A stretch of DNA of 64,000 bases from contig OZ024825.1 of the NCBI GenBank assembly GCA_964016985.1, positions 6,943,056 through 7,007,055 on the forward strand. Reading direction: 5' to 3'. How positions within the stretch are numbered: position 1 is the stretch's first letter; every line of letters begins with the position of its first letter. The position numbers were made by a program, and so were the translations under genes. Source of the stretch: Anodontia alba (lineage: Eukaryota > Mollusca > Bivalvia > Lucinida > Lucinidae). The notes beneath the pieces were generated by a model, which saw only the letters and a program-made list of their open reading frames with translations, was not told the DNA's origin and ran no database searches. Below, piece by piece: positions 9,887 to 20,400 of the stretch.

Positions 9887-10022
9887 TGAATCCTGGATAT
9901 TACATTGAAGAACTGATTCTTGAGATAGCAGTTACACTTCATATTATGGACTTGTTCCTAGATATGGCTTACTAAAAAACAAATACGAAGGCGAGCCAGA
10001 AGAACCTAGCTTTCAAAAATGA
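9887..10022 (+). pseudogene. short Tyr-rich Polinton ORF, frameshifted
   Basis: ATG 9887 lies nine bases after the capsid stop. After about ten codons the readable signal moves to another frame (SSYTSYYGLVPRYG, KYEGEPEEPS) whose TGA (10020-10022) overlaps the next ATG (10019). That tight overlap supports a real small gene of about 45 codons with one indel. No function recognised. Confidence 0.4.
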
Positions 10023-10480
10023 AGAGAAAGAAAAAAAATGACAAGGAGAATGCTGAAAGAGACATATTAATCCCCGAAAGAAGACGATATATCTGTGACA
10101 CGCTAAAGGAAGCAATGGTTGGAAAACTGAAAGATGCCATAGCAGACTACGCACGGCACGAATGTACTGGATGTAGAATAAATCATCCCAGTCAGAAATA
10201 CCACGATCTGTGTCTATGGACTTCACCAACTGACTGGATAGTAGACAATGGGTAGGACGAGGCAGCACTGAGTTGTCTCGATATCTACGAAATCATTCAA
10301 GAATGGGACAGTCTACTGTGGACAGAAAAGACAAGAGGACTAAAAGATCTGTCACCAAGAGAAGCGGTGGATGCTTATAAAAACTGGATGTTTCTCAGAA
10401 ACAATCAAAACAGTTATAGAAGTGATCCTACTACCAACAAAGAGTGGAGAGACTTCTTGAAACAGAAGCTTTTACAATGA
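10019..10480 (+). pseudogene. Cys/His-containing Polinton protein with one in-frame TAG
   Basis: Starts with a Lys-rich MKRKKKNDKENAERD. A cluster HECTGCRINHPSQKYHDLC (about residues 52-70) has the spacing of a zinc-binding or disulphide-rich site. TAG at 10253-10255 interrupts, but the same frame stays open from 10256 to TGA 10478-10480 with good coding character (EIIQEWDSLLW, YKNWMFLRNN). The end overlaps the protease ATG (10477). Similar Cys-motif proteins occur in adintoviruses. The function is not established. Confidence 0.6.
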
Positions 10481-11064
10481 ATACCTACGAACTCACATCT
10501 CTGTTAAACAGAGCACCACAACTTAAACATTTACATGGACAAGTGTGTGCTAAACACTTATTGCCAGAAGAGAAACCATTTGATGTGAAAGCTTATATCA
10601 TCAATACGGACACTTCTGACAAACCAGGAGAGCATTGGGTAGCCATTTACTTTAGAAACAACGACGAGGCTATCTACTTTGAATCGTATGGACTACCACC
10701 ACTAGATGATTATATTCTACCATTCATTCAAAGGAATGCCAAACACTGGATCTACAACAAAGAATTGCTACAGAGTCCATGGAGTAGAGTCTGTGGTATG
10801 TACTGTATCAACATTCTGGATCAACTCGGAAGAGGACTGGACTTGAAAACAGCCATTCATGAACAACTCTATGATACTGGTGAAGATCCCTACCAGAACG
10901 ACAGAGATGTCGAAATGTGGTTCAGTTTAAACTATGGACAATTATACAAAGATATTTACAGAAGCATAACACCTATGTGGAAGCAAAGAGTTCAATTTTG
11001 TAAATGCTTAAAATATACACAATGCTTGTCACAGAAGTTTCCTATGTATACTATGTTGTGTTAA
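10477..11064 (+). CDS. adenain-like cysteine protease (PRO)
   Basis: Maturation protease that cleaves capsid precursors in adenovirus-like systems (Ulp1/adenain, C5-type fold). I chose ATG 10477 rather than 10444, because it overlaps the preceding stop as ATGA and starts at the family N-terminus (MNTYEL). Catalytic residues are visible: His in GEHWVAIYF, Glu in IYFESYG, Gln in LLQSPWSR and Cys in VCGMYCI. About 195 codons, close to adenain's roughly 204. The frame is intact and all catalytic positions are present, unlike most neighbours. The last about 20 codons after the conserved region look unconstrained. Confidence 0.88.
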   Translation: MNTYELTSLLNRAPQLKHLHGQVCAKHLLPEEKPFDVKAYIINTDTSDKPGEHWVAIYFRNNDEAIYFESYGLPPLDDYILPFIQRNAKHWIYNKELLQSPWSRVCGMYCINILDQLGRGLDLKTAIHEQLYDTGEDPYQNDRDVEMWFSLNYGQLYKDIYRSITPMWKQRVQFCKCLKYTQCLSQKFPMYTMLC

Positions 11065-11079
11065 GGGAGTTATTGTTAA

Positions 11080-11143
11080 CGATAGCAGAGGGACGGCCCT
11101 AATCCTCTGTCTTATCGTGTTCCTAGTTAGCGGGGTAAATAAA
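11080..11143 (+). terminator. 3' end hairpin and poly(A) signal after protease
   Basis: Imperfect hairpin CGATAGCAGAGG / CCTCTGTCTTATCG followed by AATAAA at about 11138-11143, 75 nt after the protease stop. It would suit a transcript end for the last gene. The AATAAA is the stronger part of the claim. Confidence 0.4.
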
Positions 11144-11612
11144 ATTGTTGAAATGTTTACCAGTCTAATGTCCTTATTTTCTCCTCATAGGAGGTAGTAG
11201 TAAGCTGAACTTATAATGACTAGCAAACCAACAAACAAATAAGCCCCTGATACTTTCCAGTCTACTCAAACAAGGTCTTGAGATACAAGATCTTAGCAGA
11301 GAAGCCTCTGGAGAGTCTCAATATATCAAGTAGACGCTATAAAGTTATGCTTTTGACTAGAATGGAGGTCTTGAGATACAAGAGGCAAGAGACTCATAGT
11401 AAACGCATATCTCTTTACAGCCTCTAGGAATCCATTGAAAGATATGCCTCTGGTATAGAGTTAAGGCCTTGAGATATAAGACCAAGAGACTTATAGTAAA
11501 CGCATAGGACCAGCCAAGACACAAACACACCACACTAACAATTCTAACTCACACTCAAAAACTACACAGAAAAAAAACTAAGTCCTTTTATCAAGCTACA
11601 CAAATATCATGC
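11144..11612. repeat. dispersed early units of the Polinton-end repeat
   Basis: No gene. Variants of the TCTTGAGATACAAG unit appear singly near 11277, 11371 and 11465, each followed by AAGAGACTYATAGTAAACGC-like sequence in the last two. They look like diverged ancestors of the array that follows. Confidence 0.6.
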
Positions 11613-12565
11613 TGGGTTTAGAGATACAAGACCATTAGTACTGGGTCTTGAGATACCAGACCATTAGTGCTAGGTCTTGAGATACAAGACCATTAGTACT
11701 GGGTCTTGAGATACAAGACCATTAGGACTATGTCTTGAGATACAAAACCATTAGTACTGGGTCTTGAGATACAAGACCTTTAATGCTGGGTCTTGAGATA
11801 CAAGACCATTAGTACTGGGTCTTGAGATACAAGACCAGTAGGACTGTGTCTTGAGATACAAGACCATTAGTACTGAGTCTTGAGATACAAGACCATTAGG
11901 ACTGGGACTTGAGATACAAGGTCATTAATGCTGGGTCTTGAGATACAAGACCATTAGTACTGGGTCTTGTGATACAAGACCATAAGGACTGGGTCTTGAG
12001 ATACAAGCCCGTTAGTGCTGGGTCTTGAGATACAAGACAATTAGGACTGGGTCTTGAGATACAAGACCATTAGGACTGGGTCTTGAGATACCAGACCATT
12101 AGTACTGGGTCTTGAGATACAAGACCATTAGGACTGGGTCTTGAGATACAAGACCATTAGGACTGGGTCTTGAGATACAAGACCATTAGGACTGGGTCTT
12201 GAGATACAAGACCATTAGTACTGGGTCTTGAGATACAAGACCATTAGTGCTGGGTCTTGAGATACAAGACCATTAGTACTGGGTCTTGAGATACAAGACC
12301 ATTAGCACTGGGTCTTGAGATACAAGACCATTAGTGCTAGGTCTTGAGATACAAGACCATTAGGACTGGGTCTTGAGATACAAGACCATTAGTGCTGGGT
12401 CTTGAGATACAAGACCATAAGTGCTAGATCTTGAGATACCATTAGTGCTAGGTCTTGAGATACAAGACCATTAGTACTGGGTCTTGAGATACAAAACCAT
12501 TAGTACTGGGTCCTGAGATACAAAACCATTAGTGCTGGGTCTTGAGTTACAAGACCATTAGTTCT
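11613..12565. repeat. 29-bp palindromic minisatellite
   Basis: About 32 tandem units of roughly 29 bp. Each unit contains GGTCTTG-AGATA-CAAGACC, a perfect 7-bp stem with a 5-nt loop, then ATTAGNNCTG. Variation is concentrated at two positions of the linker (GTACTG, GGACTG, GTGCTG). No interspersed unique spacers, so it is not CRISPR-like. It follows the protease directly and may lie in or beside the Polinton terminal repeat. Confidence 0.95.
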
Positions 12566-12573
12566 AACTATCT

Positions 12574-12776
12574 AACTGCAAACACACAAAAAAGTGACTA
12601 AGTTATTTTATTCAAGCTACTATAATACCACAGATTATCTAACTACAGCCATACAAAATGATTAAGTTATTTTCAAGCAGCTTTAGGTACAGCAAAAAAT
12701 AACTAAGTTATTTTAGCCTCTCCTAAACGTATCAAGCTGCTCAGAAAAAATGACTAAGTTATTTTCAAGTTTAACC
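12574..12776. repeat. ACTAAGTTATTTT repeat block
   Basis: Four loose units containing TGACTAAGTTATTTT or close variants near 12595, 12660, 12700 and 12752. A related ACTAAGTCCTTTTATCAAGC stands before the minisatellite at about 11577, so the same motif brackets the array. Confidence 0.7.
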
Positions 12777-12778
12777 CA

Positions 12779-12976
12779 GGGTGGCATCTATGGGTACTCT
12801 TTAAGGAAATATTGTATGGGGAGTATCTATCATTTTTTTTCAGGCTTAAATTTATAGGGACTGAGAAGTAGTCATTTCTCGTTGAAAAAGTTCTCAGTAC
12901 CTATAATGTTTAGCCTGAAAAAATTATGGGTACTCCCCATACAAATTTCCCATAAGCGGTACCCATAGTACCACCC
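12779..12976. mobile_element. foldback MITE
   Basis: Inverted arms of roughly 85 bp with outer ends GGGTGGCATCTATGGGTAC and GTACCCATAGTACCACCC, and inner parts TTTCAGGCTTAAA / TTTAGCCTGAAA. Non-coding. Confidence 0.8.
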
Positions 12977-12992
12977 AATACTACAAAAATGC

Positions 12993-13254
12993 CATCACGA
13001 AAACATGCCTATATAATTTTGACCCCCTTAAACCCCACTTTTATATAGTAAAACTGGGGTTTACATGGGGTATATTTTTTCTTATTTCTGCTCAAAAACA
13101 TAGATTGTGGGTACTCGTTAGAACCACCTCGCAGAGGCAGTTGAAACAAGTACCCACAATCTATTTAGCAGAAACATGAAAAATATCAGAGATATTTTAT
13201 TTGAAAATTTTCAATTTTTAGAGGTGAAATTTGAATAGGCGTATTTTCGTAATG
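12993..13254 (-). mobile_element. MITE-A copy 1
   Basis: Terminal repeats CATYACGAAAACAYGCCTAT and its complement. A long palindrome (ACATAGATTGTGGGTACTCG arms) with a GCCTCG-rich tip lies near the middle. One arm carries TAAACCCCACTTTTATATAGT with its own inverted partner. 'Minus' here means the copy starts with the TATATAATTTTGACC side. Non-coding. Confidence 0.85.
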
Positions 13255-13287
13255 CTGCGTCCCGGATCATATGGTCAAGTCGACACA

Positions 13288-13288
<1 letters not shown>

Positions 13289-13321
<33 letters not shown>

Positions 13322-13368
13322 CTCATTTTGAATAAAAACACCGAGCAAACAATATGAGCCGCACCGCG

Positions 13369-13399
<31 letters not shown>
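13289..13399. repeat. poly(T) and poly(A) tracts in inverted pair
   Basis: A T run of about 33 and an A run of about 30 separated by about 50 bp. They could form a weak foldback. Low-complexity sequence. Confidence 0.8.
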
Positions 13400-13401
<2 letters not shown>

Positions 13402-13442
13402 TCGGATTTTTTGTCGCATCAATCTTGGTGAAGCTCCATGTC

Positions 13443-13654
13443 TACCGTATTAACCGTATGCGTTCTTACAGACAGGCCTGAACAAACTGTGTAGACCCCG
13501 GTGAGACGCTGCAAAACTCGGTGTTTCTTCAGGGTCTGCACTGTTTGCCACCCATCCAGCAATTTATAGACAAACATCGGGTAGCAAATTTTTCAAATTT
13601 TAAAACAAGTATGGTGAGGAGCTGAGTTGTCCGAAGACTTAGGGTAAATACGGT
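13443..13654. mobile_element. MITE, TACCGTATT family, copy 1
   Basis: Ends TACCGTATTAACCGTAT and AGGGTAAATACGGT. Inside is the GTGTAGACCCCGGTGAGACGC / GGTCTGCACTGTTTGCC palindrome. The same structure with matching ends lies at 56366-56574. Confidence 0.7.
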
Positions 13655-13784
13655 TCTGTGGCTGAAGATTCATATTGGCCTCCCGCTTACCTGAGCGAAC
13701 AGCATAGGTTCTGGCGAGACTGCATGCATTGCTCTAACTCTTTTACTGCCACAGGCGATAATAATAGGCTTTTGCAAACAGCAT

Positions 13785-13833
13785 AGATCCAGATGAGACG
13801 GCTTAATGTGCCGTCTCATCTGGATCTGTGCTC
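13785..13833. repeat. hairpin, AGATCCAGATGAGACGGC arms
   Basis: Perfect arms AGATCCAGATGAGACGGC / GCCGTCTCATCTGGATCT around a 7-nt centre. This GATC-AGAC-TGTTTGC palindrome family recurs near 24900, 43690, 48240, 56400 and 57680. Confidence 0.8.
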
Positions 13834-14240
13834 TTTGACATTCAGTCTTTCAACTTTACATATAAACATCTTTCCAAATGATAGTTTGTTTAAATAAAAA
13901 AAAGCAGACGACAAATGTCTGAAATTTGGCGCCGAAAGAGTTAACGGCTCCTATGACTTCAAACTTCAGTCTAATTAACGTTTTGGTGCATTTAGTGTTT
14001 TTTAAGTAAATAAACCAAATATGATTTAGCTGAGTTCGACAACAAAAAAAATACTTTCTTTATACTGTAGCTATATGAGGTGTTCGAAGCATCCATCTAT
14101 AACGTGGAGGTGACATTCCCCCATTGAATTGCCAAAAGCTGGTTTGCTTGTGAGCTGAATATCGATTAACCTTTACCCCTCTTTGGGCTAATTCTGCAGA
14201 CGAAAACTTGATAATAACTTTTTTTTTCTTTTTTTTTTAG

Positions 14241-14330
14241 TTTTCCCAGTAAACAGGATTTGACATTTATGCAAATTGTCTCCTTAGGAGACAATTTGTA
14301 TGAAATGTCAAATCCTGTTGTCTGGGAAAA
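14241..14330. mobile_element. hairpin MITE (CAGGATTTGACATTT family)
   Basis: Arms of about 43 bp with a few mismatches: TTTTCCCAGTAAACAGGATT and its complement, centre GTCTCCTTAGGAGAC. Related, more degraded copies occur near 37850-37920, 43405-43470 and 47630-47715. It lies 230 bp upstream of the host gene's start codon. Confidence 0.75.
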
Positions 14331-14409
14331 ACAAGATTTTTTTTTTTTTTTTCAAAATGATGTCTGCTGAAAATTTTACATGGAATGCTAAGCGTTGTAA
14401 ACGTTTCAC

Positions 14410-14418
14410 TATAAATAG
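14410..14418 (+). promoter_or_regulatory. candidate TATA box of the host gene
   Basis: TATAAATAG, a strong TATA match, 142 bp upstream of ATG 14560 with no gene between. A start site near 14440 would give a 5' UTR of about 120 nt. A non-coding first exon farther upstream cannot be excluded. Confidence 0.4.
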
Positions 14419-14559
14419 AAATGGGTAAAGATCAGAACTCCGAAAATACAACTGTAACTGAGATGATAGGTTTGCGATAATAAAATAATACCTTGTGTTT
14501 GTGAGGAAAAATACTTTGTACACGAACCGTATAATTCCGTCATCTGTAATATCGTAAAC

Positions 14560-15198
14560 ATGAAGAACAGTTACCTGTGGTGGCTGTTACCTTTGGTTTT
14601 AGTTGTCGTCGATGTGACCGCTGACAAATCAGTAACTGTCGGTGGCATAACTACTCAAGTCCTCTGCCGGTCGGGAAAGATATTTGTTTATAAAGGTAGC
14701 ACGTCAGACGGTATCAGCATCATTTACGGTTTTCTCGAAGAAATCGATAGCGATGACCAGAAAATAAATATAGACTCGAAACACAAGTTTAGCAATTTTG
14801 GCCAGTTACAATGCAGCTTCTCTGAGCTTGAGGAAACGACCTATGGTTCCAACAATATTGCCGTCGTTCAGTTCAGCTTTACTGCAACAATACCCCTCTC
14901 CGGGCAGTCCGCTACCCTAAAATCAGTTGTGTTAGTGTTCAAAAAGGATGGAACCATAGACCTTGGCGGTGAAACAATCAAAGTAAAAGAAGGCGATATG
15001 AAATTTAATGTGATGATTGAAGACTGGACGTTTTGTGGGCATGCAGGTACCACATGTCAGACTGACCAAACCACAGTTACAGGAAAGTATTTGGATTTCG
15101 GCATGGAAATAAAAAGGAAAGGGCCAATTCAGACGCCAGCGGACGACAGCACAATCTATGGTCTTGGGGATGGATCCGTCCTTATCTTACCAAAACAG
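14560..15198 (+). CDS. SAARP-like secreted protein, exon 1 (domain 1)
   Basis: First coding exon of the six-exon gene. ATG 14560 opens a signal peptide (WWLLPLVLVVVDVTA, cleavage likely before DK, about residue 22). One exon holds nearly the whole first domain: a GKIFVYKG strand, CSFSELEETTY, and EDWTFCG with a second Cys at TTCQ (probable disulphide). The domain resembles coral skeletal aspartic acid-rich proteins (SAARP), secreted matrix proteins of calcified skeletons, with two such repeats each. Exon end CCAAAACAG|gtaacc at 15198, phase 0. Without splicing the frame stops seven codons later. The SAARP comparison is from memory of motif order, not an alignment. Confidence 0.78.
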
Positions 15199-15445
15199 GT
15201 AACCTATGATCAAACATGATTTTCTTCCCCTTTTCAGGGAATTGATACACTATCAGTGGAGTTAGCAAACTTGTCTCGCTTGGAAAAAGGTGGAGAATCT
15301 AACACATGTGTCCAGTCTCCTAAACGTACAGACATTGTTTAATCATTCGTTTTACAGTCAGCGGGGCTACGTTCAATAAAGCAAACCATGCGCGAGTTTT
15401 TTTAAAAACTATTTTGCATCTTCTGAACGGTTTCGTAAGCTTTTT

Positions 15446-15722
15446 CACTACGAAAACACGCCTATTCAAATATATTGAAAAAAATTACAGCTAAATAATG
15501 AAAATTTTCAGATAAAAAGTTCTGATATTTTTCATATTTATGCTCAAAACAGATTGTAGATACTCGTTAGAACCACCTCGCTGAGGCTGTTTTAACGAAT
15601 CCCACAATCTATGTTTTTTTAGCAAAATAAGAAAAAATAATGTTATACCCCTGTAACCCTAATTTTACTATATAAAATTGCGTTTGAGGGGGTCACAATT
15701 ATATAGGAGTGTTTTCGTGAAG
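15446..15722 (+). mobile_element. MITE-A copy 2
   Basis: Starts CACTACGAAAACACGCCTAT, ends GTGTTTTCGTGAAG (one-base variant ends), with the central palindrome. It lies just after exon 1 in intron 1. Confidence 0.8.
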
Positions 15723-16018
15723 TTATGTGACCTACAATTAGAGAGTAGCTCCTATTTTTGTCTGACGAGACTTGATATTAGGTCGAAAGACTTGTACATA
15801 TAATTAGCATTTTATAAGGGATATTTATGTATTATATCAACGTAGTACATATTTTTGTTACGAACAAGCACAGAAAGTCTATTTCATATGCATAGGCTAC
15901 CATCTTGATTGTGTCATAGGATAGTTTGATATTGGTTCGCGGATATTCACTACCGTCCATCGAAAACTGTCACAAATTAACGAAACGTTTGCTTTAGTTT
16001 ACGAGTTTGAAGAGTTAC
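15723..16018. other. intron sequence, nothing recognised
   Basis: AT-rich intronic DNA without an open frame or repeat structure that I can identify. Confidence 0.5.
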
Positions 16019-16268
16019 CATCACGAAGACATACCTATATAATTTTGACCAGTGAAACTGGGGTTTACAAGGGTATACATTTTTGTTTCTGCTCAAAACA
16101 GAGATTATCAATACACATTAGAACCGCCTCGGCGAGGCGGATCTAACGAGTACCCACAATCAATGTTTTTAGCAGAAATATGACAAATATCAGATTTTTT
16201 TATCTGAAAACTTTCAGTTTTTGGTGTTGAAATTTTCAATATATTTGAATAGACGTGTTTTCGTAATG
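16019..16268 (-). mobile_element. MITE-A copy 3
   Basis: Starts CATCACGAAGACATACCTAT and ends GACGTGTTTTCGTAATG. The palindromic tip is GAACCGCCTCGGCGAGGCGG. Part of the CCCC-rich arm is deleted. Confidence 0.8.
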
Positions 16269-16311
16269 CCACGAATGTCTCTCTTAATTGAACGCAGCCT
16301 TGGTTCTTTCA

Positions 16312-16526
16312 TTTTCAGTGCAGTGACGTTAGAAAAACGTACTCTTTGGCATTTTCGCCCTACGAAGACTCCAACCAGAGTCTTCGTTGTCCGCATGAAG
16401 AAATTTTCATCCTTGGCTATCCAAAATGCACCAGTGAATATTGTGATCAGGTTGCGCGAACACGCAGGCTATTCTGGATCTTCGCTTGGTGTCCGAAAGT
16501 ACGTTTACTGGCGTTGCGGCTCATGA
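16312..16526. mobile_element. MITE, AAAACGTACCTTCGGAC family, copy 1
   Basis: Contains TCTTCGTTGTCCGCATGA, CCTTGGCTATCCAAAATGC and TGTCCGAAAGTACGTTTACTG, as in the better-preserved copy 58076-58263. Outer ends are diverged. Confidence 0.65.
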
Positions 16527-16563
16527 GTATAGTCTTAGATTTTCTGGATAAGAGTTTGTGCCA

Positions 16564-16843
16564 CATTACGAAAACACGCCTATTCAAATATATTGAAAAT
16601 TTCACCACCAAAAATGAAAATTTTCAGATAAAATATCTGATTTTTTTTTTCATATTTAAGCTCAAAGCATAGATTGTGGGTACTCGTTAGAACCGCCTCA
16701 GTGAGGCGGTTCTAACGAGTACCCACAATCTATGCGTTTAAGCTGAAATAAGTAGAATAATGTATACCCCTGTAAACCACAGTTTTACTATATGAAAATA
16801 GGGTTTAAGGGGGTCGAAATTATATAGGTATGTTTTCTTGATG
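16564..16843 (+). mobile_element. MITE-A copy 4
   Basis: Starts CATTACGAAAACACGCCTAT, ends GTATGTTTTCTTGATG. The palindrome is near-perfect over about 30 bp per arm. Confidence 0.85.
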
Positions 16844-17320
16844 AGCTGTTACAAAAGTGAATGGTGACCCTTAGGGAGGAATCAAGCACGAGCCACATCG
16901 CCATGGAGGCACCGGATAGGGGTCACATGACATCATATCAAAACACAATACAACACGTCCCCAAAAACAGAACAAGACAAAATACGAGTATTTAGACGTA
17001 AACGTCCAAGTACCGGCGCAAATTTCGTTCGTGTTTACACAGAGATATGGGACAAGGGTATACTTAAGTTTAATAAATTTTCAATGTCACAGGTCAAAAA
17101 GAAAAACGATGCGATTCTTTAATGTTTGCTTTTATTAAGCTTTATGACATTTCTTGATTGAAATGAAAATAAAATAGACATTAATCGGTTTAAAACACAG
17201 TTTCTTATAAGATTTTTTTTATATTTGCCGGGATTATCACAAACCGACAATCCCGGCAAATATAAAAAAATCCCCAGTGAGCTAGTCGAAAAGTCTACCA
17301 TATATAAAAATTCAAAGCTA
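16844..17320. other. intron sequence with one perfect hairpin
   Basis: No gene seen. 17213-17271 contains TTTTTTATATTTGCCGGGAT and its exact complement around a 15-nt centre. Confidence 0.6.
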
Positions 17321-17453
17321 TAATATGAATTTAATAGGTGCTACCTATATCCGTGCGTCCAAAGTATCATCACATGCTTCATAGGTGGGTTGGCCAGATC
17401 TAACTGAATTTGATTTCAAACCACGCTTGACTTCTGAATACACTGCATGAATT

Positions 17454-20400
17454 CACGGTATATAGACTTTACGTAGCCTGTCTGTGCAAAAATGCATTTC
17501 TGGAGACCTATTTGTTCTAGCAACGTAGCCTATCTGTAGTAAACAGATCATGACAGGGAGGGAGCACGGATTTGGCCACTAAAACCAAAATATTAACATA
17601 TTTCTGCTCGGCTTCGCTGATTCTTTTTGTCTCATATTCACTAGCACCTCTTCTGATGAAGCCTCGCCACTTTGCTCGGTCCTGTGCAATTTGTTCCCAT
17701 GACTCTGTTGGTATGTTGAAATCCTTGAGGGAGGCTTTGAGGAAGTCTTTGTATCGCTTCTTCTGACCACCATGGGAGCGTTTGCCCATTTCTACTTCTC
17801 CATAGAGGATTTTATTTGGCAAACGTTCCTCAGGCATCCTGGTAACATGGCCTGTCCACCTTAACTGTGCCAGTTTCAGAAGAACATGTACACTCTGCAT
17901 CCCTGCCCTTTTCAGGACTTCTGTGTATGGAATCCTGTCTTGTCACTTAATCTTTAAAAGTTTTCAAAGGCATCTTGCATGGACGTGGTTCAGTCTTTTG
18001 GCGTGCCGTTGGTAAACTGTCCACGTTTCGCGTGCATACAATCGTGTTGGCAGCACCACAGATTTGTTGACTTTCAGCTTTGTGTCAAACCTGATTCCAC
18101 TTCGATCCCAAACACTACCACGTAGTCGGCCAAATGCTGCACTAGCTTTGGCAATCCTGGCATTGACTTCATCATCAATGTGCACGACTCTTGACAATGC
18201 GCATCCAAGGTAGGTGAACTTGTCTACTACTTGCAATCTTCGACCTTTCACTGTAATGGTGGGCTCCTTGTAAGGTTTGCCAGGTGCTGGTTGATACCCT
18301 ACCTCGGTCTTTTTTATGCTGATTGTGAGGTCATAGTTGTCACAGGAGTCAGATACTTGATCTACACCTTTTTGCATCTTCTCTTCTGTTGGAACACCCT
18401 TTGCCATGTCATCGGCAAAGAGGAACTCGTCTAGCACTTCTGTCTGCACCTTGAATTTTGCTTGCAACCTTCTTAGGTTGAAAAGCTTCCCATCAAAGCG
18501 ATACCTAATTGGTATACCATTGTCATCATCCTGGAAAGCAGCTGTAAGCATGGCAGAGAACATCATTTTGAACAGAGTTGGGGCTAGTACACAACCTTGC
18601 TTGACACCATTTGTCACAGGGAATGGATCAGAAAACTCACCATCATTTTGGACCCGTGCAAGCATACCATCGTGGAACTGCCTCACCTTTGCTATGAACT
18701 TGGTCGGACAGCCAAACTTCGCCATAATTTTGCAAAGGCCCTCACGTCTGACTGTATCAAATGCTTTGGTAAGATCAACAAAGGTCATGTAGAGGTCCAT
18801 GTTCTGTTCCTGGCATTTCTCTTGAAGCTGCCTTGCTGTGAAGATCATGTCAATTGTTCCTATGTCCTTTCTAAATCCACACTAGCTATCTGGTAGAAGC
18901 CCTGACTGTTCAAGGTGTTCATTCAGTCGGTTAAGGAGAACTCTTGCAAGGACCTTCCCAGCAACTGACAATAAAGAGATGCCACGATGACTATCACCCT
19001 TTCCGTTTGAATAGGTGGATAATTGACACATCCTTGAATTCTTGGAGCATGGCTTCTTTTCTCTACATAATATGAAATAACTCTGTCATCTTCTTTGCAA
19101 CTGGAGTTCCATCTGCTTTGTAGATCTCAACAGGTATTGCATCTGATCCTGGAGCCTTGCCAGATGACAGAAGTTTTATTGCTTTCACTGTTTCTGCGAC
19201 GGTTGGGAACTCGTCAAGCAGCAGATTACATTCCACCTGTGGTAGTCTATTGATAGCGTCATCATTGATAGATGATGGTCGATTAAGAACACTATCAAAT
19301 TGCTCAGCCCATCTTTTCAAGATAGCCTCTTTGTCAGTCAGAAGACTAGTTCCATCTGCATTGAGAAGAAGGGGTAGTTCCTGAGCTCTGGGGACCATAA
19401 ACTGTCTTTAGTGCATCAAAGAACTTCTTCATATCCTTTCTATCTGCAAAGGACTGGATTTCATCAGCCTTACTGCTCAGCCAGGAGTCTTCCATATCTC
19501 TGAGCCTAGTCTGGGCTGTCTTGCATATATTTGAATATGCCGCCTTATTGGATACTGAGCAAAGGTATGCCTTGTGCTATTTAAATATACCAACATCACA
19601 AACTTTTAATTTTCATGTTGTGTCCATTATTAGGCGTGTACGTTTTCAAACTTTCTACGTTTTCGACAATTGTCGAGTGTTACAGTTCTGTAGTTTGTAT
19701 GTTTGATTCTGAGTAGCGGACTTGCCTATTAAAACTGATGCTGTAACATCTCGGACCAAATACAGTATGTTGGTTCTTAGGTAACATCGATGCGCTCATT
19801 GTGATTTATTGAACACTGTGATAAGGCGTACAGTAATTTTTTGCATTCAAAAATTCATCAAACCTCCGCAGCTTTCGTGATACGATCAGTGCTCTTCCTC
19901 TCTCTTCCCCATCACGTCCGCCCCCCTCCCCACCCCGCCCCGCTTCTATAAAAATAAAATTAAAGACTAATAAATAAATAATGAAAGACTGATTTATTAC
20001 TCAACAAGTGATTGCTGGCTCAGGCCATGATAGAATGGAACAAAAGTCCACAACAATTCATAAATACGTAGACGATTATCGGACATCCTTCGAAGTCCAT
20101 GTATGTATACAAATAAGTTTCCTAGCCAGATTAGCGTTTAGGCTCCTTTGTCAGAAACAAATAGGATCACTATCCATTTGTTTTCCAAATTTCACGCATT
20201 TAAGTTGAAATGTAAATACTCATGAGACCCATAGATTGAAACCATATATTTGTTCAACAGATAATTTCGATATACCACTGAAAAAAAGGATCGGAAACTT
20301 TTTAAAACTGCTGAAAATGGTGTTTATTCACTATCTGGCCTTCAGCTAACATGCCCATTCCAGTTTCTGTGGCATGTTTAAAGTATGTGTAGAGTATTTC

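Larger units (their letters stand above)
629..12776 (+). mobile_element. degraded Maverick/Polinton (adintovirus-like) element
   Basis: Polintons are large self-synthesising DNA transposons with a virus-like gene set. The diagnostic genes all read on the + strand: family B DNA polymerase end (DTDS motif), packaging ATPase with P-loop, retroviral-type integrase with chromodomain, penton-like and double-jelly-roll capsid proteins, and an adenain-like cysteine protease. Adjacent genes often overlap by ATGA (7384, 8212, 10477), as in compact viral genomes. The left end, with most of the polymerase and the left terminal repeat, is missing. The right part runs into tandem repeats that may belong to the terminal inverted repeat; I could not identify either terminus. 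Many frameshifts and stops show this copy is inactive. Confidence 0.9.

Noticed and set aside
11613..12565. CRISPR-like array of 29-bp repeats
   Set aside because: Units are directly tandem with a constant linker and no unique spacers, and the context is a eukaryotic genome.
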